The position numbers and the translations under genes were made by a program. 64,000 nucleotides of DNA from Turneriella sp. (lineage in GTDB: Bacteria > Spirochaetota > Leptospiria > Turneriellales > Turneriellaceae), in contig JABARV010000001.1 of NCBI GenBank assembly GCA_019186965.1, forward strand, positions 1 to 64,000, in the 5' to 3' direction. The notes below the pieces were generated by a model. It searched no databases and was not told the DNA's origin. It worked only from the letters and a program-made list of their open reading frames with translations. Every line of letters begins with the position of its first letter. Position 1 is the first letter of the stretch. Shown here piece after piece: positions 42,974 through 53,016 of the stretch.

Positions 42974-43888
42974 CTGTTCGATTTTGCGATCATTGTCCGC
43001 AGCAAGACCCGGCGCGAGCTTTTGATCGAGAAATTTCAAACGCATGCACAAGCGAAGTTTTACCTCGAACGCTTAGGCGGCCGTATCGACGATATCGACG
43101 CCGAACACGATCAATTTTGTCGTAGTTTGGAATCACTGCAAGGCAAGCTTTACGGAAAACTAAAATACAAGATTATCGATCGTAGCTTCTTGCCAGCGTT
43201 TCTCTTTGCAGAGAACCATTTGATTATCACGATTGGACAAGACGGGCTCGTCGCGAACACGGCGAAATACGCTCGCGGACAACCGATCATTGGCCTCAAC
43301 CCCGATCCGCAACGTGTGGATGGCGTTCTTCTGAAAACGCAACTCGAAACTTTTTCGATGCATCTCGATAAAGCCATGGCGGCGACTGCGAAAATCGCGG
43401 CGATTACGATGGCTGAAGTCCGACTCAACGACGGACAAAGACTCCTCGCGTTTAATGATTTTTTTGTCGGCCCCGCCTCGCACACGTCGGCGCGCTACCG
43501 CATCACGCAGGGCGAACGGCACGAAGAGCACTCGTCTTCGGGAATTCTAATCGCGACCGGTGCGGGCAAGACGGGTTGGATGAGCTCCGTCATGAATATG
43601 GTATCCGGTTTTGCAGGCCCGCTGAGCATTGCCGAGTTCAATGCATTGCGTTGGGAGTCGCGCGAGTTAATTTACGCAGTGCGTGAACCTTTTATCAGCA
43701 AACAATCGAAAGCTTCGATGGTGTGGGGAATCATAAAAGAATCGGAGCCGTTAATACTCGAATCGCACATGGCTCAACAAGGCGTTATTTTCAGCGACGG
43801 CGTCGAACGTGACCACCTACAATTTAGTTCGGGTGCTATCGCCACTGTCTCACCCGCCGCCGAGTACGCGAAGCTCGTCGTAGGTTAA
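42974..43888 (+). CDS. NAD-kinase-like protein with non-standard start
   Basis: The protein contains an ATP-NAD-kinase-like region (HLIITIGQDGLVANTAKY in place of the usual GGDG) and LAFNDFFVGPASHTSARYRI. Similarity to this group seems to begin upstream of the first ordinary start (TTG 43022): FDFAIIVRSKTRRELLIEKF reads like the genuine N-terminus. A CTG at 42974, 7 bases after AGAGAGG, is the best candidate, giving 304 aa. The only stop between it and the preceding SPFH gene is one in-frame TAG (42959-42961). The physiological substrate is unknown. Confidence 0.65.
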   Translation: MFDFAIIVRSKTRRELLIEKFQTHAQAKFYLERLGGRIDDIDAEHDQFCRSLESLQGKLYGKLKYKIIDRSFLPAFLFAENHLIITIGQDGLVANTAKYARGQPIIGLNPDPQRVDGVLLKTQLETFSMHLDKAMAATAKIAAITMAEVRLNDGQRLLAFNDFFVGPASHTSARYRITQGERHEEHSSSGILIATGAGKTGWMSSVMNMVSGFAGPLSIAEFNALRWESRELIYAVREPFISKQSKASMVWGIIKESEPLILESHMAQQGVIFSDGVERDHLQFSSGAIATVSPAAEYAKLVVG

Positions 43889-44196
43889 GTTTGCTACAGT
43901 AAAGAATTTGACCGTGCGCGTCGATTCTCTTTTTCTTACCCTCGGCCCAGAGGTAGAACGGGTGCGGCGCGTTTTGCGAGGTGTTTAGGATTCTGTGCGA
44001 CAACTCCAAAATCAAAAATTTAACTTACGCTACGCTAAGTTATACGAAGTTAAGCTCATTTTTGGCGTTAAAAAATGGTAAAAAATGAGTTGGCGCATGA
44101 GGCTCTTAAGCACAAGGACTAAAATATATTTTTTGTTGAGTTTTTAACATATTATACGTCTAAGGACATAGCAGTATGTTTTAAAGAAGCAAAAAA
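43889..44196. other. Intergenic gap holding a paired family A repeat
   Basis: Apart from the paired repeat at 43987-44106 I see no gene. A short inverted stretch (ACTTACGC...GCTAAGTTATAC) lies inside the repeat. The last 90 bases are AT-rich and probably hold the promoter of the 1199-aa lipoprotein gene. Confidence 0.45.
43987..44106. repeat. Inverted pair of family A repeats (copies 10 and 11)
   Basis: Left end AGGATTCTGTGCGACAACTC and right end (minus strand) AGAGCCTCATGCGCCAACTC face each other over 120 bp, with partly complementary AT-rich interiors. This is the same arrangement as 41006-41146 but more diverged. Confidence 0.7.
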
Positions 44197-47100
44197 ATGG
44201 CAAGCTTAAACAAAGGAATTTGTATAGTTTTTTGGGGAATTACCATACTTTCCTTTGGCGCCTGCCGTAACTTTGGCAAATTTTGGGAAAATAAAGACGA
44301 TAAGTCGCCGCCGGGGATATCCGCAAACCCCAACCAAGTTATTGCTCCCGTGACTACACCATCTGCGGGTTCATACAATACAACACAGAGCGTAAGTATC
44401 TCCAGCGCGACATCGGGGGCAACGATTTGTTATACCGACGACGGCGTGACCACCCCTGCTTGCGACGAGCCCACCGCAACATGTATAACCGGCAACACTT
44501 ACTCCGCTGCACTCAGCGTGAGCGCTTCGCAGACAATTCAAGCTCTCGCGTGTAAAGCGGGGATGACAAACTCTAACGTCGTGATTTCTGCGTATACCAT
44601 TGACTCAACCCCGCCGGTTATCTCGGCTGTATCGCCCACAAATAGTGCAATTGCAACCACCACGGCTGTAAACTACACTTTTAGCGAAACCTGTTCCACA
44701 GCCTCAATTACTTGGACACGCACAGGGGGCACCCCCGATGGTGCTTCACCGCACACCATTCCTCTTGTGGGAAGCGAACTTATCGCAGGTTTGCATTCCG
44801 GCGTTACACTCACCATCACACCGCCTCTTGTTTCGGGGACTATTTATAGCGTCACATTTAATTGTACCGACACAGCGGGAAATATGGGGACGGCAGTAAC
44901 GTCCACCAACGTACTTTTCGATAACGACGTCCCCGTAATTTCATCGACTCAACCTGCACCGAACACGTACGCGACTGACACCAAAGTGAGCTATACTTTT
45001 TCAGAATCTTGCTCAACCGCTTCGATTACGTGGACGCGTACCGGAGGGACCGCCGACGGTGCCTCGCCGCACGTCCAAGCACTCACGGGAGGAGAACTTG
45101 CAGCAGGTGCGCACACAAACGTGACACTCTCGAATAACCCCGTGCTGGTCGGTGGTACGATTTACACCGTGAAATTTGATTGCGGCGATGCAGCAGGGCA
45201 TATCGCCACCAGTGTGGTAAACTCGAATGTTACATTTGACAATACAGTGCCTGTGATTAGCGCCGTACAACCGACGGGGGGCGCGTCGGTAAACCACACA
45301 CGCGTGGATTACACTTTCTCGGAAGTGTGTGCGAGTGCAACCATTACGTGGACACGCACAGGCGGTGCGCCCGACGGCGCCTCGCCGCACGCGCAAGCAC
45401 TCACGGGGGGAGAACTTGTAGCTGGCGTACACACGAACGTAACGCTGGCAAATAGCCCATCGCTTGTTTCAGGAGCGATTTACGATATTGCATTTAATTG
45501 CACCGACGCCGCAGGGCATATCGCTACGCCCGTTACTGTCAACAATGTCACCTTTAATACTGCTGGGGTTGTAATTTCCGCTGTTTCTCCTGCGAGCAGT
45601 TCGGCGGTCAACCATACTAAAGTCAGTTATACTTTTTCTGCTGCCTGCCAAACCGCTTCAATCACTTGGACACGTACCGGGGGTGCGGCGGATGGTTCTT
45701 CGCCGCACGTGCAGGCGCTCGTGGGGGTAGAACTTACTGCGGGTGCGCATACAAATACCACTATAACCAATACCCCGACATTGGTGGATAGTGCTGTTTA
45801 TTCCTTACAGTTTGACTGCACCGACGCAGCCTCGAATGTCTCCACACCCATAGTAATGACAGGCGTCACGTACGACACCACAGCGCCAGTTATATCAGGG
45901 GCGCAACCTGTTGCAGGGACATACGTTAACAATACTCAAGTTTCATACACATTTTCAGAAACGTGTGCAACGGCGTTTATCCAATGGACGCGCACCTCGG
46001 GAGCGACGGATCCATCTTCACCACATAACAAAGCGCTGACTGCGACTGAACTCAATTCGGGCGCACACAATAACATCATCATTACAAACGCGCCGACACT
46101 GGTTTCAGGCGCTGTTTACACGATGGATTATACATGTACCGACGCAGCGGGGAACAACGCAACAGCGGTATCGGTTTCTAATATTACTTTCGATACCGTC
46201 CTGCCCAATGTTGTAGTGCAAAACCTAAGAACAAATAGTACTGTGCATTCAGGGTTCGTTATTGGTACAGCAACAGACAACCTCAACATTTCTACTGTCG
46301 AAGTAAAATTAGACGCAGGAGCATGGACTACAGCTACATACGCAGCGGGCGTATGGAAGGCAGCACTTCCCACCGGCGCATCGACCTGGCGTGACCGCTC
46401 ACAACACACCATCGAAGCACGGGCAACGGACATGGCAGGCAATACCGCAAGCACTGCACCAATAACGATACATAAAGGCAATAACCGCGACGTCAACGGC
46501 GATGGGTATAGCGATTTTGCAACAGCGGGATGGAAGCACCCGACAGGAACAGGGATTGGGAAAATCTACCTTTTCTATGGAGATTTTCCTGGCATTGCAA
46601 ACGGTAATGCATCGGCGGCGCCAAGACAAATCGTTGGCGAAGCTACAGGAAATAATTTTGGACGCAATAGCGCCATAGGTGATTTGAACGGCGATGGGTA
46701 CGCTGATTTAGTTGTGAGTGCGGCAAATTATTCATCCAATACGGGTCGAGTATATATTTTTTACGGCAGCAGTAGTGGAATTTCTATAACAAGTGCAGCT
46801 GCGGCAGACAAGATTATTACTGGTACCGCAAGTGAATACTTTGGCGCAGTACCCTATATAGGCGACGCCAATAATGATGGTTTTGGCGATTTAATTGTTG
46901 GTGCCAATGGATACAATACAAACCAAGGGCGAGTATATATTTTCCACGCTTCACTCTCCGGAATTAGTGCAACAGCAAGTTCGGCTGCCGATAGAATACT
47001 TACTGGAGAGGCCAGCCCTGTCGCACAATTTGGTATAGGAATTTTCTTGGGCGATTTTAATGGGGATACTTATACAGACATTGCCGTCGCAGGCTCGCAG

Positions 47101-47796
47101 TATTCATCGGTAAACGGCCGTGGCTATATCTTTATGGGTACTGTATCGGGGATTGCCACAGCGACAGCGGCTCCTACAAATGCCTTCGGCACAGGAACAT
47201 CCGCAGAAGCATTTACAGGAGCACTTTCCGGGGGCGATTTTAATGGCGATGGTTATACCGATTTAGCAGTGGGCGCGTATGCAAATGCAACCAACACTGG
47301 AAAAATGTATGTTTACTATGGCTCTGCTTCGGGTATTCCGCTTAATAAAACAGCAAATCCCGGTTCGCCTCAAGCACAAATAACGGGAACAAATACAGGT
47401 GCATTTTTCACGACGAGCATCACCGCCGCCAATTTTAACGCAGATGCTTACGATGATATCGTGGTGGGTTCGTACGGTTGCACATCTAACCCTGAAGGGT
47501 GCGCATACGTTTTTTACGGTAATAGTAGTTATATTTCATCAGGAACTGCTTCTATCGCCGACCTCAAACTCGCGCAAGGTGCATCGGGAGATTACTTTGG
47601 GCGTGGCGTCGGGAATGCCGACATCAACGGCGACGGCTATATCGACGCTCTGGTTGGCGCAAATAAATACAATTCGAGTGATGGCACAGCGTATATTTTC
47701 TCCGGTGGTTCCTCCGGCGTAAATGCATCGCCTGTAACGACGCTTACGGGAGAAACGGGGCAACAAGCAGAGTTGGGTATTAGTTTTAATCGGTGA
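44197..47796 (+). CDS. Giant surface lipoprotein: Ig-like tandem repeats plus FG-GAP propeller
   Basis: The 1199-aa product has the signal IVFWGITILSFGAC (lipid Cys23) and the mature start CRNFGKFWENKDD. A chitobiase-type Ig domain (about 45-130) is followed by five tandem Ig-like units of exactly 106 residues (VISAVSP..VSYTFSE..ITWTRTGG), a further Ig-like domain, and about seven FG-GAP/VCBS blades each with a calcium-binding DxNxDGYxD motif, predicting an integrin-alpha-like beta-propeller. Probably exposed and adhesive (inference). Shares its N-terminus with the next gene product. Confidence 0.85.
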   Translation: MASLNKGICIVFWGITILSFGACRNFGKFWENKDDKSPPGISANPNQVIAPVTTPSAGSYNTTQSVSISSATSGATICYTDDGVTTPACDEPTATCITGNTYSAALSVSASQTIQALACKAGMTNSNVVISAYTIDSTPPVISAVSPTNSAIATTTAVNYTFSETCSTASITWTRTGGTPDGASPHTIPLVGSELIAGLHSGVTLTITPPLVSGTIYSVTFNCTDTAGNMGTAVTSTNVLFDNDVPVISSTQPAPNTYATDTKVSYTFSESCSTASITWTRTGGTADGASPHVQALTGGELAAGAHTNVTLSNNPVLVGGTIYTVKFDCGDAAGHIATSVVNSNVTFDNTVPVISAVQPTGGASVNHTRVDYTFSEVCASATITWTRTGGAPDGASPHAQALTGGELVAGVHTNVTLANSPSLVSGAIYDIAFNCTDAAGHIATPVTVNNVTFNTAGVVISAVSPASSSAVNHTKVSYTFSAACQTASITWTRTGGAADGSSPHVQALVGVELTAGAHTNTTITNTPTLVDSAVYSLQFDCTDAASNVSTPIVMTGVTYDTTAPVISGAQPVAGTYVNNTQVSYTFSETCATAFIQWTRTSGATDPSSPHNKALTATELNSGAHNNIIITNAPTLVSGAVYTMDYTCTDAAGNNATAVSVSNITFDTVLPNVVVQNLRTNSTVHSGFVIGTATDNLNISTVEVKLDAGAWTTATYAAGVWKAALPTGASTWRDRSQHTIEARATDMAGNTASTAPITIHKGNNRDVNGDGYSDFATAGWKHPTGTGIGKIYLFYGDFPGIANGNASAAPRQIVGEATGNNFGRNSAIGDLNGDGYADLVVSAANYSSNTGRVYIFYGSSSGISITSAAAADKIITGTASEYFGAVPYIGDANNDGFGDLIVGANGYNTNQGRVYIFHASLSGISATASSAADRILTGEASPVAQFGIGIFLGDFNGDTYTDIAVAGSQYSSVNGRGYIFMGTVSGIATATAAPTNAFGTGTSAEAFTGALSGGDFNGDGYTDLAVGAYANATNTGKMYVYYGSASGIPLNKTANPGSPQAQITGTNTGAFFTTSITAANFNADAYDDIVVGSYGCTSNPEGCAYVFYGNSSYISSGTASIADLKLAQGASGDYFGRGVGNADINGDGYIDALVGANKYNSSDGTAYIFSGGSSGVNASPVTTLTGETGQQAELGISFNR
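44611..46200 (+). repeat. Five tandem 318-bp coding repeats
   Basis: Equivalent codons (the Val before Ile-Ser) recur at 44617, 44935, 45253, 45571 and 45889, exactly 318 bp apart. The units have diverged in sequence but not in length, so insertions and deletions have been avoided. Recombination between them could change domain number. Confidence 0.9.
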
Positions 47797-47877
47797 TAGC
47801 CAAACTCGCAAAATTGTTGACGATTCGTCTATATAGGTGTCGGATAGTGCATTGTTCTTTATTTAGCAGGAGGGGGT

Positions 47878-50697
47878 ATGTTTACTTCATCTATTATGCG
47901 TATTGTCTTTCTTTTTTTAAGCGTTTTTTTTATTTCTCTATCGTGCCGTAATTTTGGCCACTTTTGGGAAGATAAAAAAGATACCCAAGGCGTAATCTCT
48001 CCGCCCGATACAATACCTCCATCCACCCCAAGTGCACCTTCAGCAACAACAGGCGGTTCGACACAAATAAATCTCACGTGGACGGCATCTACCGACAATG
48101 CGAGTATGCCATCGGCCATTCTTTATGAAATTTGCCAAAGCACGATTTCGGGTACTTGCGCAACTTTTACTGTGGCATTTACAACGAGCGCGGGTGCAAC
48201 AAATTTTAGCGCAACGGGACTTTTATCTTCAACAACATACTATTACCGCATTCGCGCAAAAGATGCTGCAGGCAACGCGAGCATGGAGACCACAGAATTT
48301 ACAGCGACAACTTCGGCTGCAGGCGTTGTCAACACGCCGGTCTTTAGTCCTGTTGCAGGCACCTATTCGAGTGCGCAAGCGGTGGCAATAAGCTCGTCGA
48401 CTTTAGGTTCTACCCTCTGTTACACGAACGACGGCAGCACCCCTGTTTGTACTCTACCCACCTGCTCAACAGGCACTCTTTACACCCTACCTGTTAGCGT
48501 ATCAACAACCACAACGCTGAAAGCAATCGCGTGCAAACTCGGCGACAGCGATTCGACACTCGCCAGTGGCGTCTTTACCATCGACACAGCTCCACCGACG
48601 GTTGTCAACGTCACCTCTTCGACGGCAAATGGTACGTGGGGCATGGGGCAAACGATTAGCATACAAGTAACGTTTAGCGAAAATGTCAACGTGACGGGGG
48701 CGCCGCAACTTTTACTCGCAACCGGTTCGCCAGCGGTAACACCGGTGAATTACACTTCAGGCACGGGAACAAACACGTTGACATTCAACTACACGACCGT
48801 CAGCGGTAATTCTTCGCCAGACCTCGACTATACAAGCACCACGGCGCTGCAACTTGCGGGAGGCAACATCCAAGATGCTGCAGGGAATAACGCCAATTTA
48901 ACCTTAGCTGCACCTGGGGCGGCAACTTCTTTGGGCGCCAATAAAAACATTGCCATCGATGCTGTCCAAGCCGTTGTAACGGGCGTTACAGCCAGCAATG
49001 CAGATGGCTCGTATATTGCAGGGCAAACCATCAACATCCAAGTAAATTTTAGTAAATCGCTTACTGTCTCTGGCACACCGCAACTACTTCTTGCGACAGG
49101 TACTCCCGCGACAACACCCGTGAATTATGGTTCGGGTACTGGTACATCGACGCTGCTTTTTAATTATACTGTGGCTGCAGGTAACACTGCCGTAGATTTA
49201 GACTACGCCAATTCCACGGCGCTTAGCTTGGCAGGGGGATCTATTAACGACACCGCAGGAAATCCGGCAGTTTTGACGCTCCCCACCCCTGCGGCTCTAA
49301 ATTCGCTCGGCGTCAATAAAAATATTGTCGTCGATACGGGTGGTCTTGTTTTAGGTGCTGGAATTTCTTTTACGGCAATCACCCCCACTGGATTGACCGT
49401 CAACTGGGGTGCTGCAACCGACGACATCACACCGCAGCCAAGCCTCATGTATAAACTTGTCAAAGATAATAGCGCACCAGCAAACATAAACACCGTCCCT
49501 TTAGCCGACGCCAAAGCGGGTGCCGACCTCCTTATGAACTGGACAGCAAACACAGTGAACTTTATGGTAAGCGGTTTAACGGCAGCGACAACCTACCATT
49601 TCGCAGTGCTCGTCAAAGACGCGGCAGGCAATATGGCCCTTTATACGCCCGCTTCGCAGGCAACGAGTGCACTGCCCGCTTATAGATTAATCCTCATTGG
49701 GTCGTCGTCGAAGATTCCACAAAAATACGAGTATTCGACAGGAACTTTCATTGCCATGACTGCCTTACCCTATAACGCAGGTTCTGCCGGATTCAATTTT
49801 AAAGTTAATTCAGGCGTCTACAACGGCCTACAGGTGATGTTCTATGGAGGGTCGAGTAAACATCTAGAAACATATGATTTTATCTCTGGAACATTCACCC
49901 CTAGAACGGACATTACTTGGACGATTGCCAGCAATTCGCTCGGCATTCCGCTGGGCAGCGATAGATGGCTAATCTTGCGTGGTTCTACGCTAACAGATAC
50001 TTTGCTATTTGATCCGGCAACGGGATCTATTTCTGCCTCAACTTCGTTACCTGCTGGTAAAGGGACGGATTTCGGTGCCAATTGGATTCCAATTACTTCG
50101 GGGCCACAAGCAGGAAAAATCTTGGTCGTCAACGGACAAAATGCAAAGAACACAACGCTGATCGACCCGAGTGGGCCATCGTACACGAATCCGTTTACGC
50201 TTTCGACAAACGTTTATTATGGCGGAACAGCGTGTACAATACCTACCGGTGCCAATGCTGGTAAGACCGTCTATATCCATGGCGGCGCGACAGGGACGGG
50301 TTCTATAAACACGAGTGTATTTGATCCGGTTGCATTTACATTTAATCCGGGAACCTCCTTACCCGCGAACGCTGCTGATGGCACGCTTTGCTTTCCTATC
50401 GATTCTGGCCCGCAAGCAGGTAACATAATGGTTCTTCTCGGAAACTCTATGGCATCTGTAATACTAAATACGTCAACACTCACTTTCACGGCAGGGCCGT
50501 CTTTGCCGAACACAATTTTCACAGGTTCGCATCAATTCAAACTAACTGCAGGGCCTAACATAGGCAAGACATTTATTATTCTCGCCAATGCCACGACAAA
50601 TACCGCAATATTTGATCCATCGGTACCCAGTTTTTCGTCAGGGCCACCGCTACCGGTTGCGGCCAATTATACATGCCAGTCATGGGATTTGCCATAG
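47878..50697 (+). CDS. Large lipoprotein: FN3, Ig-like repeats and kelch-like propeller
   Basis: The 939-aa product has a signal ending FFISLSC (lipid Cys23) and mature start CRNFGHFWEDKKD. Domains follow in order: fibronectin-III-like (about 45-140), chitobiase-type Ig (150-230), two related Ig-like units of about 124 residues (each with PQLLLATG and GAGN/GTGT blocks), a second FN3-like domain, and a C-terminal kelch/galactose-oxidase-like propeller with repeated pattern such as ILVVNGQNAKNTTLIDP. A strong AGGAGGGGG ribosome site precedes the ATG. Surface exposure is inferred. Confidence 0.82.
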   Translation: MFTSSIMRIVFLFLSVFFISLSCRNFGHFWEDKKDTQGVISPPDTIPPSTPSAPSATTGGSTQINLTWTASTDNASMPSAILYEICQSTISGTCATFTVAFTTSAGATNFSATGLLSSTTYYYRIRAKDAAGNASMETTEFTATTSAAGVVNTPVFSPVAGTYSSAQAVAISSSTLGSTLCYTNDGSTPVCTLPTCSTGTLYTLPVSVSTTTTLKAIACKLGDSDSTLASGVFTIDTAPPTVVNVTSSTANGTWGMGQTISIQVTFSENVNVTGAPQLLLATGSPAVTPVNYTSGTGTNTLTFNYTTVSGNSSPDLDYTSTTALQLAGGNIQDAAGNNANLTLAAPGAATSLGANKNIAIDAVQAVVTGVTASNADGSYIAGQTINIQVNFSKSLTVSGTPQLLLATGTPATTPVNYGSGTGTSTLLFNYTVAAGNTAVDLDYANSTALSLAGGSINDTAGNPAVLTLPTPAALNSLGVNKNIVVDTGGLVLGAGISFTAITPTGLTVNWGAATDDITPQPSLMYKLVKDNSAPANINTVPLADAKAGADLLMNWTANTVNFMVSGLTAATTYHFAVLVKDAAGNMALYTPASQATSALPAYRLILIGSSSKIPQKYEYSTGTFIAMTALPYNAGSAGFNFKVNSGVYNGLQVMFYGGSSKHLETYDFISGTFTPRTDITWTIASNSLGIPLGSDRWLILRGSTLTDTLLFDPATGSISASTSLPAGKGTDFGANWIPITSGPQAGKILVVNGQNAKNTTLIDPSGPSYTNPFTLSTNVYYGGTACTIPTGANAGKTVYIHGGATGTGSINTSVFDPVAFTFNPGTSLPANAADGTLCFPIDSGPQAGNIMVLLGNSMASVILNTSTLTFTAGPSLPNTIFTGSHQFKLTAGPNIGKTFIILANATTNTAIFDPSVPSFSSGPPLPVAANYTCQSWDLP

Positions 50698-50710
50698 AAT
50701 CGTATTTTAT

Positions 50711-50743
50711 GCGCAAAAGAGGCACATTCCGCCTTTTTTGCGC
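50711..50743 (+). terminator. Probable terminator after the large lipoprotein gene
   Basis: GCGCAAAAGAGGC (50711-50723) pairs with GCCTTTTTTGCGC (50731-50743) with one G:T pair, 14 bases after the stop. The T-run is inside the stem rather than after it, as in many A/T-symmetrical bacterial terminators. Confidence 0.6.
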
Positions 50744-50794
50744 GTAGACCCTAAAAAATGCATGACCGCCTATTTTTAAATGGTGGATTACCAC

Positions 50795-51631
50795 ATGCCC
50801 AAAATACACCCTACCGCTGTTGTAGAAAATCCTGCTAACCTCGCCGACGACGTCGTCGTACATGCAATGGCGTATATTGGCCCCGAAGTTAAAATTGGTG
50901 CGGGTTGTGAAATCGGCGTGCGCGCCACCGTCACAAACCGCGTCACCCTTGGTAAAAAGAATAAACTTTTTACCGGCGCGTGTATCGGTGAAAACGCGCA
51001 AGATATACACTTCGATAACCCCGAGGCCGAAATTGTTATCGGCGACAATAATGTTTTTCGCGAAACGATTACTGTACACCAGCCAGCACTTAAGGGCAAC
51101 AAGACGACTATTGGCAACGGTTGTTATTTTATGGCCGACGCACACGTCGCGCACGACTGCCATGTCGGCAACAATGTTATCATGGTTAATAAATCAGGAA
51201 TCGCAGGGCACGTCGAGGTGGGCGATAACGCGCTTATTTCAGGGCTCGTTATGGTACACCAATTTGTACGCGTGGGCGCTTTTGCTGTAATAGGCGGAGT
51301 GAGTAAAGCAACGCGTGACGCATTACCCTTTACTATGAATAACGGCAACCCCGCGCTTGCGTTTGGTCTTAACGTAGTAGGATTAAAACGCTCGGGAATG
51401 ACGCCGGCAGAGAGGTCGGCAATAAAGCAAGCATTCCAAATTTTCTATTTAAAAGACCTCTCCCCACCTAAAGCAACCGAAGTAATTGAAAAAGAATTGC
51501 TTCCTTCTTTACCCGAAAATTCGGCGGAACATACACGGATTGAATATATTTTAACGTGGCTTAAAAATTCAAAACGTGGGTTTACTTTCCACGCGTCGAA
51601 AAAACACGAAGTCGAAGACGAAATCGAATGA
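50795..51631 (+). CDS. lpxA: UDP-N-acetylglucosamine O-acyltransferase LpxA
   Basis: First committed step of lipid A synthesis, transferring an R-3-hydroxyacyl chain from ACP to UDP-GlcNAc (or its 3-amino analogue in leptospires). The 278-aa product is a left-handed beta-helix: [28 protein letters not shown] and so on, followed by the C-terminal helical domain from [24 protein letters not shown] includes the catalytic His. The ATG at 50795 follows GGTGG at good spacing; an earlier in-frame ATG at 50780 does not. It overlaps sthA by ATGA. Confidence 0.94.
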   Translation: MPKIHPTAVVENPANLADDVVVHAMAYIGPEVKIGAGCEIGVRATVTNRVTLGKKNKLFTGACIGENAQDIHFDNPEAEIVIGDNNVFRETITVHQPALKGNKTTIGNGCYFMADAHVAHDCHVGNNVIMVNKSGIAGHVEVGDNALISGLVMVHQFVRVGAFAVIGGVSKATRDALPFTMNNGNPALAFGLNVVGLKRSGMTPAERSAIKQAFQIFYLKDLSPPKATEVIEKELLPSLPENSAEHTRIEYILTWLKNSKRGFTFHASKKHEVEDEIE

Positions 51632-53016
51632 CCCCATTCGACGTCGTCATTATTGGTTCAGGACCTGCCGGCGAAGGCGCGGCGATGCAATGTGCAAAAG
51701 ACGGCAAACGTGTCGCCATGGTCGAAATGAACCCTGACTTGGGTGGGGAATGCTTGCACCGTGGCACAATACCTTCTAAGGCGCTCAGGCACTCAATACA
51801 GCGTTTTTTAGAATCTGCAACAAATCCTCTTGTAAAAACATTCCACAGCTCTGTTCCAGAACTTAGCTTTCCGTCGCTTGTAAGCGCAGCACGCTCGATT
51901 AGTAAACGTGAAGCAGAACTCAGCCGCCGCAATTATGACCGCAACCACGTGGCGCTTTTTTTTGGGCGTGCTAAAATTACATCCCCAAACACTGTCTCTG
52001 TTACCATACGCGAAGGGGGAGAAGAAGTTCTTGAAGCACCGTCGATTGTTATTGCGACAGGTTCGCGGCCATACCGCCCTAAAGACGTCCCCTTCGACGA
52101 ACGCATCCACGATAGCGACACCATCTTAGACTTAACCTACACGCCACGCTCCTTGACTATTTACGGCGCTGGCGTTATTGGCTGTGAGTATGCATCTATT
52201 TTTAAGGGTCTTGGAATTAAAGTGACCCTTGTCAACCACCGCTCAAAGCTTTTAGAGTTTTTAGACGACGAAATTATCGACGCCTTAAGTTACCATTTGC
52301 GCGAACAAGGCGTTGTAATAAAACACAACGAAGAATTTGAACGTATTGAACGCTTCCAAAATGAAACACACCTATACCTTAAATCGGGAAAGGTGGTAAA
52401 ATCCGATACCCTTTTGTGGGCAAATGGGCGCAGTGGTAACTCCGACAGTTTATTTGCTTTTGAAAATCCTATTGAAATCGACCACAGGGGCAACATACAT
52501 AAAAATGAAAACTTCCAAACGGCAATTGAAAACATCTACGCCGTTGGCGATATTTCAGGACCGCCAGCGCTTGCAAGCGCCGCTTTTAACCAAGGCCGCT
52601 TTGCCGCACTACACATTACTAAAGGCGCTCACTTTGAAAACTTACTCAAAAGCATTCCAACGGGTATTTATACAAATCCTGAAATTAGTTCATTGGGGAA
52701 AACTGAGCGCGAACTAACGCAAGCAAAAATTCCTTACGAGGTGGGCCAAGCACACTTTCGCAATATTGCACGAGCGCAAATTACGGGACAAACAGCAGGA
52801 CTTCTTAAAATTTTATTCCACAGAGAGACTTTGGAAATTTTAGGAATACACTGCTTTGGCGACCAAGCTTCCGAAATTATCCATATTGGACAAGCGATAA
52901 TGGCGCAGCCTTCACCCAATAACCGCATCGTATGGTTCGTCGAGACGACGTTCAACTACCCCACCATGGCCGAAGCATACCGTGTTGCTGCGCTAAACGG
53001 GCTTAACCGGCTTTAA
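51628..53016 (+). CDS. sthA: Soluble (Si-specific) NAD(P) transhydrogenase SthA
   Basis: Flavoprotein that moves reducing equivalents between NADPH and NAD+. The 462-aa product has the FAD loop [30 protein letters not shown] (one Cys only, no redox Cys pair, which separates SthA from dihydrolipoamide dehydrogenase), an NAD-binding [12 protein letters not shown] and a C-terminal dimer domain. The start overlaps the lpxA stop by 4 bases. Its 3' end overlaps the convergent recO by 14 bases. Confidence 0.9.
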   Translation: MTPFDVVIIGSGPAGEGAAMQCAKDGKRVAMVEMNPDLGGECLHRGTIPSKALRHSIQRFLESATNPLVKTFHSSVPELSFPSLVSAARSISKREAELSRRNYDRNHVALFFGRAKITSPNTVSVTIREGGEEVLEAPSIVIATGSRPYRPKDVPFDERIHDSDTILDLTYTPRSLTIYGAGVIGCEYASIFKGLGIKVTLVNHRSKLLEFLDDEIIDALSYHLREQGVVIKHNEEFERIERFQNETHLYLKSGKVVKSDTLLWANGRSGNSDSLFAFENPIEIDHRGNIHKNENFQTAIENIYAVGDISGPPALASAAFNQGRFAALHITKGAHFENLLKSIPTGIYTNPEISSLGKTERELTQAKIPYEVGQAHFRNIARAQITGQTAGLLKILFHRETLEILGIHCFGDQASEIIHIGQAIMAQPSPNNRIVWFVETTFNYPTMAEAYRVAALNGLNRL

